Below, one piece after another: positions 46,162 to 58,083 of a stretch of 64,000 nt of DNA (within the stretch, counting starts at the first letter, position 1; each line of letters opens with the position of its first letter). The stretch is from Coptis chinensis (lineage: Eukaryota; Streptophyta; Magnoliopsida; Ranunculales; Ranunculaceae): assembly GCA_015680905.1 (NCBI GenBank), contig CM027378.1:38227001-38291000 (forward strand), given 5' to 3'. The notes below the pieces were generated by a model. The model had not been told where the DNA came from, did not search any database, and was given only the letters and a program-made list of their open reading frames with translations. The translations under genes were made by a program, and so were the position numbers.

Positions 46162-47071
46162 CTACCCACCAGAATCAACAGGAGCAACACAACCAATAGC
46201 TGACTCACCAAAGTCTGGATCAGAAACTTCCTCAAATGCTCCATTACTACCATCAAGAGGCACACTTCTGACTTTAAAACTTGCTGGTATCAACCCTTTC
46301 CCGGGGCTGTAACCTGCTTGAACCAGAAATCGGATAAGGCTACTTCTATTAGCTCCCAGTACGCCTGATCTCTATATAATCTAAATAAACTACTCCCATT
46401 AGTAGTCCAACAAGATAAATCCATCCAGTCTTTATCTAATATCTCTATCAAACCCTGTGCTTGTGGAATACAATGTAGCAGAATCCGTGACCATGGGTGA
46501 GATTTTTGTTTATCTCCGTCATAGTAAGGACACTTAATCTCAAGCACACCACGATAAGGCAATCCATAAACAGCATTATCAACAACACCGTCCGGTGAAC
46601 ATCCAAGCCAGTTATCATCATTATCATTAAGATTATTGTTAAGATAGACCTGAAAATCGGCAAACAAGACAGTGTTTCATGTTAAAAGCTTGTACCTTTC
46701 CAGCGCTTCGTGTCCCTTAATATCACCCCAAATGGTGGCCAGGTTTCCAGAAAATGGCTCAATTGCACCAATCTTCTCTTTCCGGAGTTGAACTCTCCTT
46801 CCAGGCCAGAAACCAATAGCCCCAGCAAAGTACTTGCAGTGAGCTTATTCTTTCTTAATTCTTTCCAATTCTTGAACCAATGTTGTAGGCAACTAGATTC
46901 AAGAACTGAATATTCTGACCCCTCTTGTAGCTCACCTCCAAAATGGCGCAAAAAAATTCTTCTACTGTTATGGGGACAAGCTGCTGCTTTTTGAAAGTTA
47001 GTAAAAACTCTTTGGGCAGAAGAGAAGTTGTTGGGAGCAACTTTGCAGCCAACAAGACACAACTCAATCAT
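46162..47071 (-). pseudogene. YqaJ/lambda-exonuclease-like nuclease gene, frameshifted
   Basis: First part (from 47071): KAAACPHNSRRIFLRHFGGE, then LQHWFKNWKELRKNKLTAST. Near 46830 one T seems missing: shifting one base gives FAGAIGFWPGRRVQLRKEKI then GAIEPFSGNLATIWGDIKGH. The same frame then meets TGA at 46677-46679 and continues NTVLFADFQVYLNNNLN, then WLGCSPDGVVDNAVYGLPYR, then GVLEIKCPYYDGD. SPDG and ExK (EIK) are the metal-binding residues of the PD-(D/E)xK YqaJ family, and are intact. The C terminus ([20 protein letters not shown]) is followed by a third frame break near 46290 and ends at 46162. Plants have nuclear genes for such type-II-restriction-like nucleases; this copy is decayed or the assembly has errors. 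5' exons not found. Confidence 0.7.
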
Positions 47072-47135
47072 ATTTTATTATCACCACTACACAATGGAAA
47101 AAGAAAATAAAGGTTTTCCTCTGGGAAAGAGAGTG

Positions 47136-47170
<35 letters not shown>

Positions 47171-48386
47171 GGTGTGTACATGTGTTAGTGAGAGGGTTTT
47201 GGGTTTATCGCTATATATATAGTAGCAGTGGGGAGCAGAACTGAGTATAACCTGTTAGAAAGCGGTGTTTTGCTCCCAATGCTGTATGGCACAACCTGTA
47301 AAAGTTATAAAATCCAAAAAACATAGTCAGAACTTACTTATTCCCATACAAAAGGTTTTTCTATAAGACATTTATAAGTATGTCAGTGCCCATGTACCAA
47401 TATATAGATAGAAAAATAGAGGAACTAACGAAAAGATACAAGCCTCCAAGTGAAATAATTAGCATTCTCAATTCAGTCAATAAATTATCAGTGGGTTCGA
47501 TAACAATATACAAGATATGTCCTGAATATTAGCGTGCAAAGATTGACTTCCTAAGTGGTAATTCCACCACAATGTGTTCCATCAGAAATACACAAATGCA
47601 TTCCCACAAGGCATTCTGAATTCCATAATACCTATTTCCACATTGAAATAGGTAACAATATGCTTCACAAACAAATAATTATTAGGTCTTAGAATTCACA
47701 CACGCATAAGCCAAACCTTAAAACAATACAGCATTATTATTATCGACCAACCGTTATGGAGGTCCTTGCAATGGGCTACAAAAAACAATTGTCAGTCACC
47801 TCTATTAAAAGTCGTGTCTGCCTTATAACTACCTTATCTCTCTCTCTCTCTTCTGTATCATAAATGTCACATTCTAGCGTAAAGGAATTCTCGTTGCATA
47901 TAACTCTTAATGCAGAGTTATATGGTAAACCTTGCATTATAAATCTGGACTATCGAAACCTCAAAATGAAGCAAGTATGTAGTTAAATTCTGTTATGAAT
48001 CACAAAATATGATAATAAATCCTACAAAATAAAGCAGTCTTAAGTGTACTCTAAACTCCCCCAAAATCATTACTCATTGATATATATAAATAGAAAATCA
48101 TTACTCATTGATAAACTTATATATAAATAGAATATAAACTTATAAATACCACACATAGATACAGCAAACCCAACTTCATCATCAAAAGGAATTTTTACCA
48201 AGTATATTGACCAAATTTCTTGATCTATACATCAAAAACAGAACAGGTAAAAAAAATACCCAATCTCCCAATCAAACCTCTTCCTTCCTCAACAATTACC
48301 AATCAAACAATTACACAGTAAAAGACATATTTACCAAGGTAAAGACATTGAGACATTTGCCAATTTTTTTTTTACCATTATAACCA
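47072..48386. other. non-coding stretch with a GT microsatellite
   Basis: (GT)n at about 47134-47170 and a (CT)n tract near 47838-47852. A short exon-like piece may lie on the minus strand near 47225-47297 (after ACAG), but I could not connect it to the nuclease. A 25-bp phrase (AAATCATTACTCATTGATA) is duplicated near 48065-48115. Confidence 0.45.
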
Positions 48387-48851
48387 CTACTCTCTTTGTG
48401 AAGGACTTCTCCAAAACCCAGTACTGTAAAATTTATCCCACATCTCTTTTTCCAATTCCATAACCTTTTCTTCATTCAATTTCTCCACTATATTTTCCAC
48501 TTTAAACATCTCAACAGAAACAGGATGTACTTGAAACTCTCCATCTTCTTCACACCCACACCCACAACTTTTCCCGTGAGGAAACAATCCAGAATTCATT
48601 AACCTCTTTCTCCTCTTCTTCTTCAAAGCCTTTCGACACAAACCAGCTGGAAGCTTATAAACAGCAAGAACAAGTAAATTCATCAATCCACATGGACAAC
48701 AACAACACACAGCTGCACATTCCGCTGTTGTCCCACCCGCTACTTCCGCGAATCGTGTGTTTCCATTTGCTGAAGGAGGAGGGTCCTTCGATAAAAGGGG
48801 TTCTCTTCGATTCGATTGTGAAGGCGTTTGTAACACAATTTGCCTTGTCAT
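48387..48851 (-). CDS. plant-specific small membrane-associated protein (uncharacterised family)
   Basis: 154 codons in one exon. I choose the Met at 48851 (MTRQIVLQTPSQSNRREPLL) because the family as I know it starts with MTRQIVL; an in-frame ATG at 48878 would add nine residues. The signature is RFAEVAGGTTAECAAVCCCC then PCGLMNLLVLAVYKLPAGLC, a Cys cluster plus one hydrophobic stretch, then a basic patch (KALKKKRRKRL) and an acidic C-terminal helix ending FYSTGFWRSPSQ. Homologues occur across flowering plants, with Arabidopsis relatives annotated as hypothetical or pollen-preferential proteins. Role unknown; the Cys cluster and hydrophobic helix suggest lipid or membrane attachment. An AAGAAG-type repeat lies in its 5' UTR (about 48920). 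Confidence 0.85.
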   Translation of the reverse strand: MTRQIVLQTPSQSNRREPLLSKDPPPSANGNTRFAEVAGGTTAECAAVCCCCPCGLMNLLVLAVYKLPAGLCRKALKKKRRKRLMNSGLFPHGKSCGCGCEEDGEFQVHPVSVEMFKVENIVEKLNEEKVMELEKEMWDKFYSTGFWRSPSQRE

Positions 48852-48878
48852 CGTAATTTCGATGAAAAAAACTTCCAA

Positions 48879-50872
48879 TCAAGAATTTAGACACCCCCAA
48901 GATTCCATAATATTCAACAAGAAGAAGAAGAAGATGTTAGAGAGGGAAAAAAGAAACCTGCTGCTGCTCCATGTATGAATGGAGAGAAGCGAGGTTTGTA
49001 TGCATGGACTAAAAAAAACACGAATGGAGATATTTTTTAGACTTTACCTCAAAAATGTCAAAAGTTGTGAATTTCGTTGGTTTAAAAACGATTCTATCTC
49101 CTGAAAACTCGTTCAAAACGACTTCCAAGTTTATTTCGCTGTCTTTCAAACTTTCGCTATCTGCTGTTCTAAATATAGAACGAGTCCTCAACTTCCCGAC
49201 GGAGTTTTAACTTTTAAATTTAAATAATGACTAACCAATTTGCTTACGTCAATTAATTGTTGGTTCACTTAGAAAAATTGTGTTATGATAGTATTATCTA
49301 TATAACTGTTGGTTCACTTAAAAAAAATTAGAAAAATTGTGTTATGATAGTATTATCTATATAATCAGTATAATAAGGCAGTTTGGTTTTTTATGCTCTT
49401 AGGGATAAAACAGTTTTGAGATGATAAATCAATTTTTTTTAAGAGTCCTACTTACTCCAAAAACCACCTAAAATAAAAACCCCTGCATTAGACACCAATC
49501 TCATTCACTTACATCTCCAGGTCACATGGACTCCACTTGGGTTGAGATGCGCAAGCGTGATGTTACACTACTCGCCTCGCACATCCAACCGGTCCAAGAA
49601 GGTTACTCTTGGTAAATAAACTTAAACTAAAAGACTAAACTTCCATCTATTATCTATTATTATAATAAAACACAATGGCAGGACAAAGAGAGGTCGGGAT
49701 CGCGTGGGGATCTGAGTTAGGTGTGCATGGGGATCTGAAGAGAGACACGTGTATGACTTATATCCTTTTGAAACCGTTTCTAATTCTCAATGGCATTTAA
49801 AAAGATTTATTTAATAAATTAAATGTTGTAAATTCAATGCATGCATGTATTGGTTGTACATTGGATTCTTAATATTATCAATTTAATTTCATTGGCCCTT
49901 ATTAATTGATGAGAGAATTCTTTTAATGCAAATTCAATGCAATGCATGCATTGGTTGTACATTGGATTCTTAATATTATCAATTTTTCAATTACTAAAAA
50001 AATAATGGGCCTAAATCAAATTGCTCTTCTTTCCCATTTGGCTCTTTCCTATTTATTGCATTTAAAACAAAGTTAACGACTAATTTATGAGTTTTCTTTC
50101 TCAAATATATACATTCTAATTTGAATGGGCTTGGGCTTCAACCACACTACACTCTAGCACGATAAATTAAATTGAGAGAGCGAACGATCCAACTTCATCT
50201 TCCAGTAATAGTATTGTGATTATAGTCTAGCACTCCCACCTTTCAAGCTCTCAAAGAAACGGCATGAGTTAATTTCACAACGACTAATTTCACATCCTCA
50301 TAAAAATGCCTATCCTCAACGACTAATTTCACAGATACTGTAACTCCTCTCTCTCATTTGGCCTTCCCAAATAACCAATACCGTTGCTATTAAAACAAAG
50401 AATGATTTTTCCCTTACGTTGCTCTCCTCTACTCTCAAGATAAAACCGGATCGTTAAGCCTCTCACAACCGCTAAACTCTCGCTCCAGTTTCGGCATTGT
50501 TCAAAGAGGTGCTTTTCTATTACTAATGTTTATTTCTTTACATCACCATCCATCTTTTCTAATTGTTCATTTAACAATTCATGTTCTCTGTTTGTTTCTC
50601 TCTCTAGATTTTCGGCCTCGGCTAACCGAACTCTTTCTGCCAGGATTCCAACAGGTTCTTTACATGATTCAATTTGCTTTCCCTTCAATTAGTTTTCGAT
50701 TTCAGAACCTTACGTAATTTGCTATTGCGTGCTATATTTTTTTTATTGAAATTGGTCTACGTTACTGTAGCCACAATAATATGATGCATGTGACACTTAC
50801 GGCATTTTATGTTGATTGCCCATATGTTCTGAATTCCAATTGAGGTAACTAAATATGTAGCAAAACATTTTG
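48879..50872. other. upstream and intergenic sequence with local duplications
   Basis: Two tandem copies of about 66 bp (TTGGTTCACTTA...GATAGTATTATCTATATAA) at about 49259-49370. Two copies of GCATTGGTTGTACATTGGAT plus TCTTAATATTATCAATTT at about 49845-49885 and 49950-49985. TCTATTATTATAATAAAACA near 49655 looks like a Helitron 5' end but no 3' end was found. No gene recognised. Confidence 0.45.
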
Positions 50873-50962
50873 ACAGTTTAGTCGTTTATGCGTGGCTCAG
50901 TTTCGGTTAAGGTGTTTACAGTTTAGTCGTTTATGCGTGGCTCAGTTTCGGTTAAGGTGTTT
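50873..50962. repeat. perfect 45-bp tandem duplication
   Basis: Two identical adjacent copies of a unit starting ACAGTTTAGTCGTTTATGCG. It opens the repeat cluster. Just beyond, an approximately 60-bp unit (GTTTTCATATCTTGCGGTAT) is also doubled at about 51031-51142. Confidence 0.9.
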
Positions 50963-51179
50963 TTGAGATATGTTAAGCGCTGATGCCGATATCTAAAATC
51001 GTAACCAATACCATTTGTAAATGCTAACATACATTGAGGTTTTCATGGTCGTTTTCATATCTTGCGGTATGTTTAGTGCTGCCCTAACACACACTGATGT
51101 TTTCCTGGTAGTTTTCATATCTTGCGGTATGTTTAGTGCTGCGATGCGTTTAGGTTTTCATGGTGGTTTAATATATTTT

Positions 51180-52930
51180 TGAGTCGTACCACAAGACGTC
51201 GAAATAAAACTAAAGAACCAAAATGCATCCATCAGAAAGGGAACACAAGACGTCAAAATAAAACTGAAGAACCCAAATGCAGCCATCAGAAATGGAAAGA
51301 AGTAAAAGTAATCCAAAAATCAGATGTTGGCGTCTTTATTATACAGTTTGTAGAGGGTGTACAGTATATAGTTCTTCAAAATAAAACTGAAAAACCAAAA
51401 TGCAACCATCGGAAAGGGAAAGAAGTAAAAGTAATACAAAAATCAGATGTTGGCGTCTTTATTATACAGTTTGTATAGGGTGTACAGTGCACAGTTCAGA
51501 GGATACATCATTTGAGGTTTTGAACGTTGGAAAAATCTTTTCGCTAACGGCGACTTTGATTTCGCACTCAGGTTTACTTGCTTTCTGTGGAAAATGGTTG
51601 CCTATTTTTTAGAATGTTTAAACTTGCCACGATTACTCTGTTTCGATCAGTTGGTCAGCTGGTCTTGGGTAATTCAGTTGGTTCAGTTAGAGAATTCACG
51701 GCTCGATTAGTTTAGCCCTGTCTCGAGTCTTGAACAGCAGCTAGCACTAAATTTCTCCATTTTTTTTTTTTTCTAAAATGTTTTCCTCTTCTAATCTTAG
51801 CGTCACAGTATTAATATATGCCCAGTCTTGGGTATTTGGGATTCGAGATTGGTCATTGGTTTAGGGAAAGAAGTAAAAGTAATACAAAAATAAGATGTTG
51901 GCGTCTTTATTATACATTTTGTAGAGGGTGTACAGTGTATAGTTCTCCAAAATAAAACTGAAGAACCAAAATGCAGCCATCAGAAAGGGAAAGAAGTAAA
52001 AGTAATACAAAAATCAGATGTTGGCGTCTTTATTATACAGTTTGTAGATGGTGTACAACGTATAGTTCAGAGGATACACCATTTGAGGTTTTGAATGTTG
52101 GAAAAATCTTTTCGTTAACGGCGACTTTGATTTCGCACTCGGGTTTACTTGCTTTCTGCGGAAAATGGTTGCCTGTTTTTTAGAATGTTTAAACTTGCCA
52201 CAGTTACTCTGTTTCGATCAGCTGGTCAGCTGGTCTTGGGTAATTCAGTTGGTTCAGTTAAAGAATCCGCGGCTCGATTAGTTTAGCCCTATTTTTTAGA
52301 ATGTTTAAACTTGGGTATTTGGGATTGGTTAGGGGGTTAGAGTGGTCATTGGTTAAGGGGAAGAAATTAAAGTAATTCAAAAATCAGATGTTGCCGTCTT
52401 TATTATACAGTTTGTAGAGGGTGTACAGTGTATAGTTCTCCAAAATAAAACTGAAGAACCAAAATGCAGCCATTAGAAAGGGAAAGAAGTAAAAGTAATC
52501 CAAAGATCAAATGTTGGCGTCTTTATTATACAGTTTGTAGAGGGTGTACAGTGTACAGTTCAAAGGATACATCATTTGAGGTTTTGAACGTTGGAAAACA
52601 ACTTTTCGTTAACGGCGACTTCAATTTCGCACTCGGGTTTACTTGCTATCTGCGGCAAATGGTTGCCTATTTTTAAGAATGTTTAAACTTGCCGCAATTA
52701 CTCTGTTTCGATCAGCTGGTCAGCTGGTCTTGGGTGATTCAATTGGTTCAGTTAAAGAATTCACGGCTCGATTAGTTTAGCCCTGTCTCGAGTCTTGAAC
52801 AGCAGCTAGCACTAAATTTCACCATTTTTTTTTTATTCTAAAATGTTTTCCTATTCTAATCTTAGCGTCACAGTATTAATATATTTCCAATCTTGGGTAT
52901 TTGGGATTCGAGATTGGTCATTGGACATTT
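51180..52930 (+). repeat. higher-order repeat with a 123-bp (41-codon) doublet
   Basis: The core GATGTTGGCGTCTTTATTAT occurs at 51323, 51446, 51894, 52017, 52387 and 52510, i.e. three doublets each spaced exactly 123 bp, with doublet spacing of 571 and 493 bp. Because 123 is divisible by three, each doublet reads in one frame: KEVKVIQKSDVGVFIIQF, VEGVQ, then NKTEEPKCSHQKGK. Only single stops interrupt this frame in doublets two and three. After each second unit follows a shared block (ATTTGAGGTTTTGAACGTTG ...) and TGGTCAGCTGGTCTTGG. Origin unknown; possibly an amplified gene fragment. Confidence 0.75.
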
Positions 52931-53142
52931 TTGCATGTGTTATTTGTTTTCTTCGCTACGCTACCAAAAAATATTCTGCACTTAGTAAAAAAAAGTCGTG
53001 GTTTTTTGTTTGAATGTGGCAACCTACACTTTTTTAATGCGGGTAGTCGAATCTTGAAATGCTAAGTTCTGAATTCCAACTGAGGTCATTAAATATGTAG
53101 CAAAACATTTTGACATTTGAGGTTTTGAATTAAATTGTTAAG

Positions 53143-54526
53143 TGATAAGAGCCCAAAACTGTAGTTTTAACCCCTTAATAATCTTACTGTTAGACCAATT
53201 ATGTGAATAATAAGTAAGAGTTAATACTGATTACGTGTTTTTATGCATTTCAGGCTTCAAAGTCCATTATGTGCAGAAATGTGCCACTTTAGCGAGATAA
53301 AGGAGCAAACGCCGCCAGAACTTTCGAATGCCATATCTTTGGACTTAGACCTCGGATTGAGGCCTACCTTATGTCAAAACGACCGGCTCGGAAAGAGCTT
53401 TGCAATGGTCTAAGCCTTGACCCAATCAGAGGAGCAGAAGTGGACGAAAAGTCTGTGGAAGCCAACTGCAGCTGAAGAGGCCTTTTGGATCGAAGAATTG
53501 GGTTTTGGGCCCGATTCTACGCCCAAAACATGGCTCCAAGCCCATGCACGATTTTTGGATCTGGATGTATAAAACAAAAGCTTGACTCGGTGTTAATGGC
53601 AGTCAATGGCAGTTAGGTTAGGTAGATAGCTTAGAATAGAAAGTAGCCATTAAAATAGCTTCTAGATCTAGATTTAATTGTTTTATTTAATTAGTTTCAA
53701 ATCCTTTATTAGATTAAACCTTTGAATCTTGTTCTTCATTTAATTAGATCAATAAAATAGTTATTAGTATTCAATTTCGTTTTTGTCATTTCCAATTCTA
53801 GATCTAATTTCAATTCCTGTCCTTATTTCATTTTAGTCATTAAATTAGATTTCATTATTGTTTAATTAAGTAAATTTCAATGCTTTATATTATGTTTAGT
53901 TTTAATCTAAATGGGAATGATTGCGGAATGATTCAAGGCTAAACTCCATTAGAGGGGGTTGAGAGGCCTTGATGAAAGCTTGATTCCGTTTATCGGAGAG
54001 TCGTCGTAATTTCTATTCCACGCCAGAAATAATTAGTTCACCATGAGAATGGGTTTAATTGTTCACATGCTAGTTATAAATTGGTAGAAATGCCATGTGT
54101 AATTAGGGATTAGGAAGAACCGATTGTTCTCGTGTAGCAGTTCAATCGGATTCTTGACGACTTCGCCGCTAGTGGGTTAAGTTGAGTTAAGGTGGAATCA
54201 ATCCCGCTCTAACTCCTTATCATCGAATCAACGTAGCATTCCCTTAGTTGTCTGATAATCGACTAGTTGCATTTCGTGGGTAGTTGCATCGTAGTCTAGT
54301 TTGTAATTCGTAAATCTCTCATTGACTTAAGAACGATTTCTTAGACTTAGAAAACAATCCATGCTAGGGAACTAGGAGTGGAACGAACTTCCTACTCCAC
54401 TTAGTGCAATTCGCATTGAGAGTAGAAGATTTGATAAATTGAGATAGTAAAAGTCTAGTTTTAGTTTACTTACGGATTGAATTCATCGTTCATTTCGTAG
54501 GTAGACTAAACATTTGTCAGTTATCA
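53143..54526 (+). repeat. 5' LTR of element C
   Basis: Starts TGATAAGAGCCCAAAACTG, similar in plan to the TGATCAG start of A and B, and ends GTCAGTTATCA two bases before the PBS. About 1384 bp. The left border is inferred from the TG and cannot be confirmed without the 3' LTR. Confidence 0.7.
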
Positions 54527-54528
54527 AA

Positions 54529-54541
54529 TGGCGCCGCTTCC
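54529..54541 (+). other. primer-binding site of element C
   Basis: TGGCGCCGCTTCC, the TGGCGCC-type site usual for Athila/Tat elements. Confidence 0.8.
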
Positions 54542-55173
54542 ATCTTAGTTTCACTTTCGTATTGTTTTCGTAGTGTTAGTACTGTTTTTAAAGTCCCATT
54601 TCACCCACCCACCCTTGTTTGATTCATACTGTGGTTGTCCATTTTAGAGTTGAAAAATTCCGGCAAAAATTAAATCGGATGGCTCTCCTCGAGCTGACTT
54701 AAGCCCTAACTTATTATGGATCGACCGAGCGACCGTGGGCTTCTACGTGGAGCGACCCTAAAAAAACAACGTAATTTGAAAATACCTCTGAGGCCGAGCC
54801 GCTTTGTGTTAAATTTTTCGGATTTCGGCGTTTTGATTCGAACTTTGCTCTTTCATATTTTTCGGTGTTCTAACTGCTTCTATACACCGAACAAGCGTAA
54901 ACAAGACGCTTATTCATAAGCAAAGCAAGGGACGAATCGGGTATTCCTTTCTTCCACACCTCGCGATCTCTCGTTAGAGGTTTTATACTAGTATATCGAA
55001 TTGTTTGGAGTGTTGCATGTTTAGTTAAGCTCGACTTAGTCTTGCATGAGATTAAGGTCCGGGTAGAACAAAACACCGAACGTAAATACACAACAACATC
55101 AACAATCAAATCTATCTAGTATACCACACACTACACCTCTAGCTACTATTTCACACACACACCACCGATATAA

Positions 55174-56510
55174 TGGGGAAGAAAAGAGACTCTCTCTCGG
55201 ACTTCTACAAAGCCTTGAGCGATAGCCCCAAATCTTGCATCGTTCTAGCAGACCAGTGGGGATTTGAGAATCCCTCCAAATATTTTTAATTTGTTACCCG
55301 CTTTTCATGGTTTAGACCATGAAAAACCTTATCGGCTACATCGTAGGATTGAACAAGTCCTAACAACATTCCACCATCCTACGGTTGGTGCGGAACAAAT
55401 TAAATTAAGGGTATTCCCTTTCACCTTAGCGATAAGGCGTCTTGGTTAACTGCCCAAGCCTAATTTCATGGACTCGTGGGCTAAACTTGTTCAATTTGTT
55501 TATGGAACATTTTACCCACCCCTAAAGACGGATGAGATGCTTTCCAAGATTCATTTCTTTTCGACAAAATCCTCATGAATCATTTTCAGAGGCTTGGAAT
55601 CGTTTCACCGACCGCTTATAGAGTGTCCACACCATAACTTAGCTTAAAGACACGTTAGTTCGTGCCTTTTTCAAAGGACTTCTACACCACCATAAAGAAG
55701 TCCTTGACATAATGAATGGGGTAGTTTCTTAACAAAGGAGCCTCGGAGGCTTATAAATTTTTAGAGGACCAAACTAAAGTTTAAATAATAATTGGGGGTA
55801 GTGATGATATCCCGGCTCCGCTAGTTCTACTAATACGATTAAGGCCGGGTATGTTTGAAATTAAACACGATTCGAGCTTAAAACTCTAATCGAATCACTC
55901 ACTAAAAAGGTAGAGGTCATTTTCAGACAACAAAAGCCTATCCCGGCCATGAATGTAAATTCAAACCCATGTAGTTTCGTTGGAGTCCCGAAAGCATCCC
56001 GGCTCCAACGTCCTATAGCCTATGAACAGGCTTGTTCCATTAATAGTGAACCTAAGCCCTTGGAGACAAAATCCCAACTACGGTTGGAGAAATAACCAAC
56101 AAGTCACACCTCGCGGTACAATAATCAATATGTTAGGCTAACGACGGCTTTTAACCAAGCTCCACTACGACAAGGACGGTGGTCGGGTAATTTTAATAAT
56201 TATAACAACCAAGTGCAACCTCGACAAGGTCAAGCACAAGGTCAAGGTAATTATAATAATTATAATGCTAATAGAGGTATCGTTCGGTCAATAATAATTA
56301 TCGAATCCACCTATAAATAATTCACGGAAATAGTTCCAATCACACACCACCCGTGACTACTACACCTACACAACCGGATCGCCTTTGACACCTTCATACA
56401 AGTGAGCCAAAAACTTTTCCAAACCATGGCTCAATCTAACCAATGCTTTCTACAATCCGTTAATAATTTAACCCAACGGTTGGCTCAAGATAAAGCCCAA
56501 ACCTAAGGTG
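55174..56510 (+). pseudogene. gag: gag of element C, decayed
   Basis: ATG at 55174 (MGKKRDSLSDFYKALSD), then a frame change into IPPNIFNLLPAFHGLDHEKP (55264-55449) with IKLRVFPFTLA, the same gag domain as in element A. Further pieces are scattered through frames: FLNKGASEAYKFLEDQTKV near 55725-55780, then a Gln/Asn/Gly-rich tail near 56150-56290. The zinc knuckle keeps only a remnant (CSFVGVP). Dead copy. Confidence 0.75.
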
Positions 56511-57080
56511 TGTTGCCAAGTCACGCTAATACATAATCCTAAAACAACAAAACACGACTTTTTTGAGGTAACGGATAATACTAGTAATGAATTTGAAAAT
56601 ATAGGTGAGATAAATACCATCACCACTCTCCGCAGAGTGGTTGATAACAAGGTAACTATGCCTATAGTTACCCACCAAGAGCCCCTACACCTACTATTTT
56701 ACTAGATACGAAATAGAAACTGAAGAGCCTACCACCGTAGAGGTACCCCGCCATAACACAACCTAAGAAACAAAGCCACGGTTAAACATCCAGTGATACC
56801 ATTGCTAAATATAGACGAAACCACCGTTTCCACAAAAATTAGCCATGTTAACTAGGGATACAAATTACGAGGAGATTATGGACGTTTTCAAGAATCTAAC
56901 TATAAACCTTCCCTTCCTCGAAGCTATTAAAAAGCTACCACATCATGCTAAGTTTCTTAAGGAATTGTGTACTACTAGGCGTAAGACAAATATACCAAAA
57001 GACGCCTTTTAACGTAACAATTCCCAACCTTATCCGAACATAATGGAATTGTTAAGTACAAGGACCTCGGTCGATCCATT

Positions 57081-57330
57081 GTCTAATGCACCTTAGGAGA
57101 TTCCTATCACGACGACCGCGTTATTAGACACGGGGGCTAGTGTTAACTTACTCCCATTTTATTTGTATAGACAAATGAGGTCTAGACAAGATGCAACCCA
57201 CTAAAATGACGCGTTGCAATTAGTCGATCGGTCTATTAAGTATCCTAAGGGTGTAGTCGAAAATGTGATGGTAAAAGTTCATGATTTCTACTATCCGGCT
57301 GATTTTGTAGTCCTCGATACGTAAGTCGCT
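57081..57330 (+). pseudogene. aspartic protease of element C
   Basis: TALLDTGASVNLLPFYLYRQ carries the DTGAS active site in Athila-type context; further on [20 protein letters not shown] and [12 protein letters not shown] are the typical flap and C-terminal segments. One in-frame stop near 57200. The downstream ORF begins with a second Athila-like segment (MRLINCRDGSMSMSFGHLAV EVNVF-type, residues 1-25). Confidence 0.8.
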
Positions 57331-57378
57331 AACGACTCTGTCCGATCATTTTAGGGCCCTTTCCTTTCGCAACCGCCA

Positions 57379-57855
57379 ATGCGGCTCATTAATTGCCGTG
57401 ATGGTTCAATGTCCATGTCTTTTGGCCATCTTGCTGTTGAAGTCAATGTTTTTAAAACAAGGACACAGTTACCCGATTCGTCTATGGATGGAGAGGTTAG
57501 CATGATCGAAAGCGTTGCTCGAGATTATATCAACAACACGTTCCTTGATAGTCATATGCCCAAAATTCTTTCCTTTGGAAAGTCAGACTCCAACATTTTC
57601 ATCCCTACACTAGTCGATACACATATTATTGATGAGGACGGGATAGATGACTTTCTCAAAGATGTAGAGGACTACCATAGTAATGTGGATATGACCAATC
57701 TAGATGAGGAATTCGATGAGTTTCTTCGAGTAGGTGACAATTCACCCTATCAAGAACTAACTTGCACAACATCCACCTCGATTCCCCTCCTTCCACCCTT
57801 TCAAAGGAATCTCGAGTTTGCACTCGATCCTTTTGTTTCTCCCTGTGCTTCATAA
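57379..57855 (+). CDS. post-protease ORF of element C, 158 aa
   Basis: Begins MRLINCRDGSMSMSFGHLAV, the segment that joins protease to RT in Athila elements. Then an acidic part with DEDGIDDFLKDVEDYHSNVD and NLDEEFDEFLRV, matching the repeat of B's 336-aa ORF (MDEINDFFKDADTDPD, KLDEEFLEFL), and FQRNLEFALDP near the end. In a full Athila element RT would follow; here the frame stops and no RT follows. Confidence 0.6.
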   Translation: MRLINCRDGSMSMSFGHLAVEVNVFKTRTQLPDSSMDGEVSMIESVARDYINNTFLDSHMPKILSFGKSDSNIFIPTLVDTHIIDEDGIDDFLKDVEDYHSNVDMTNLDEEFDEFLRVGDNSPYQELTCTTSTSIPLLPPFQRNLEFALDPFVSPCAS

Positions 57856-58083
57856 TTTTTAAATCCTCCTAGAAAACAGATACTTCCGGAAGGACAAACT
57901 ATTTGACACCTTCATCTTCAGAATTGAGGCGGTCCCTACACACACAATGAATGAGTTGATTGCTAAAACCACATCCTCATTAGGTATGCAGGCTGTCTTT
58001 CTACAACTTATACATATCCACCATATTCTCCACAACCATTCACCTTTCCACACTTATTTACTAGAACACCCACTCATTCAAAA

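Noticed and set aside
47028..47222. 64-codon frame with Cys/Val repeat
   Set aside because: Translation of the (GT)n microsatellite.
49655..50170. Possible Helitron starting TCTATTATTATAATAAAACA
   Set aside because: No hairpin plus CTRR end could be found downstream.
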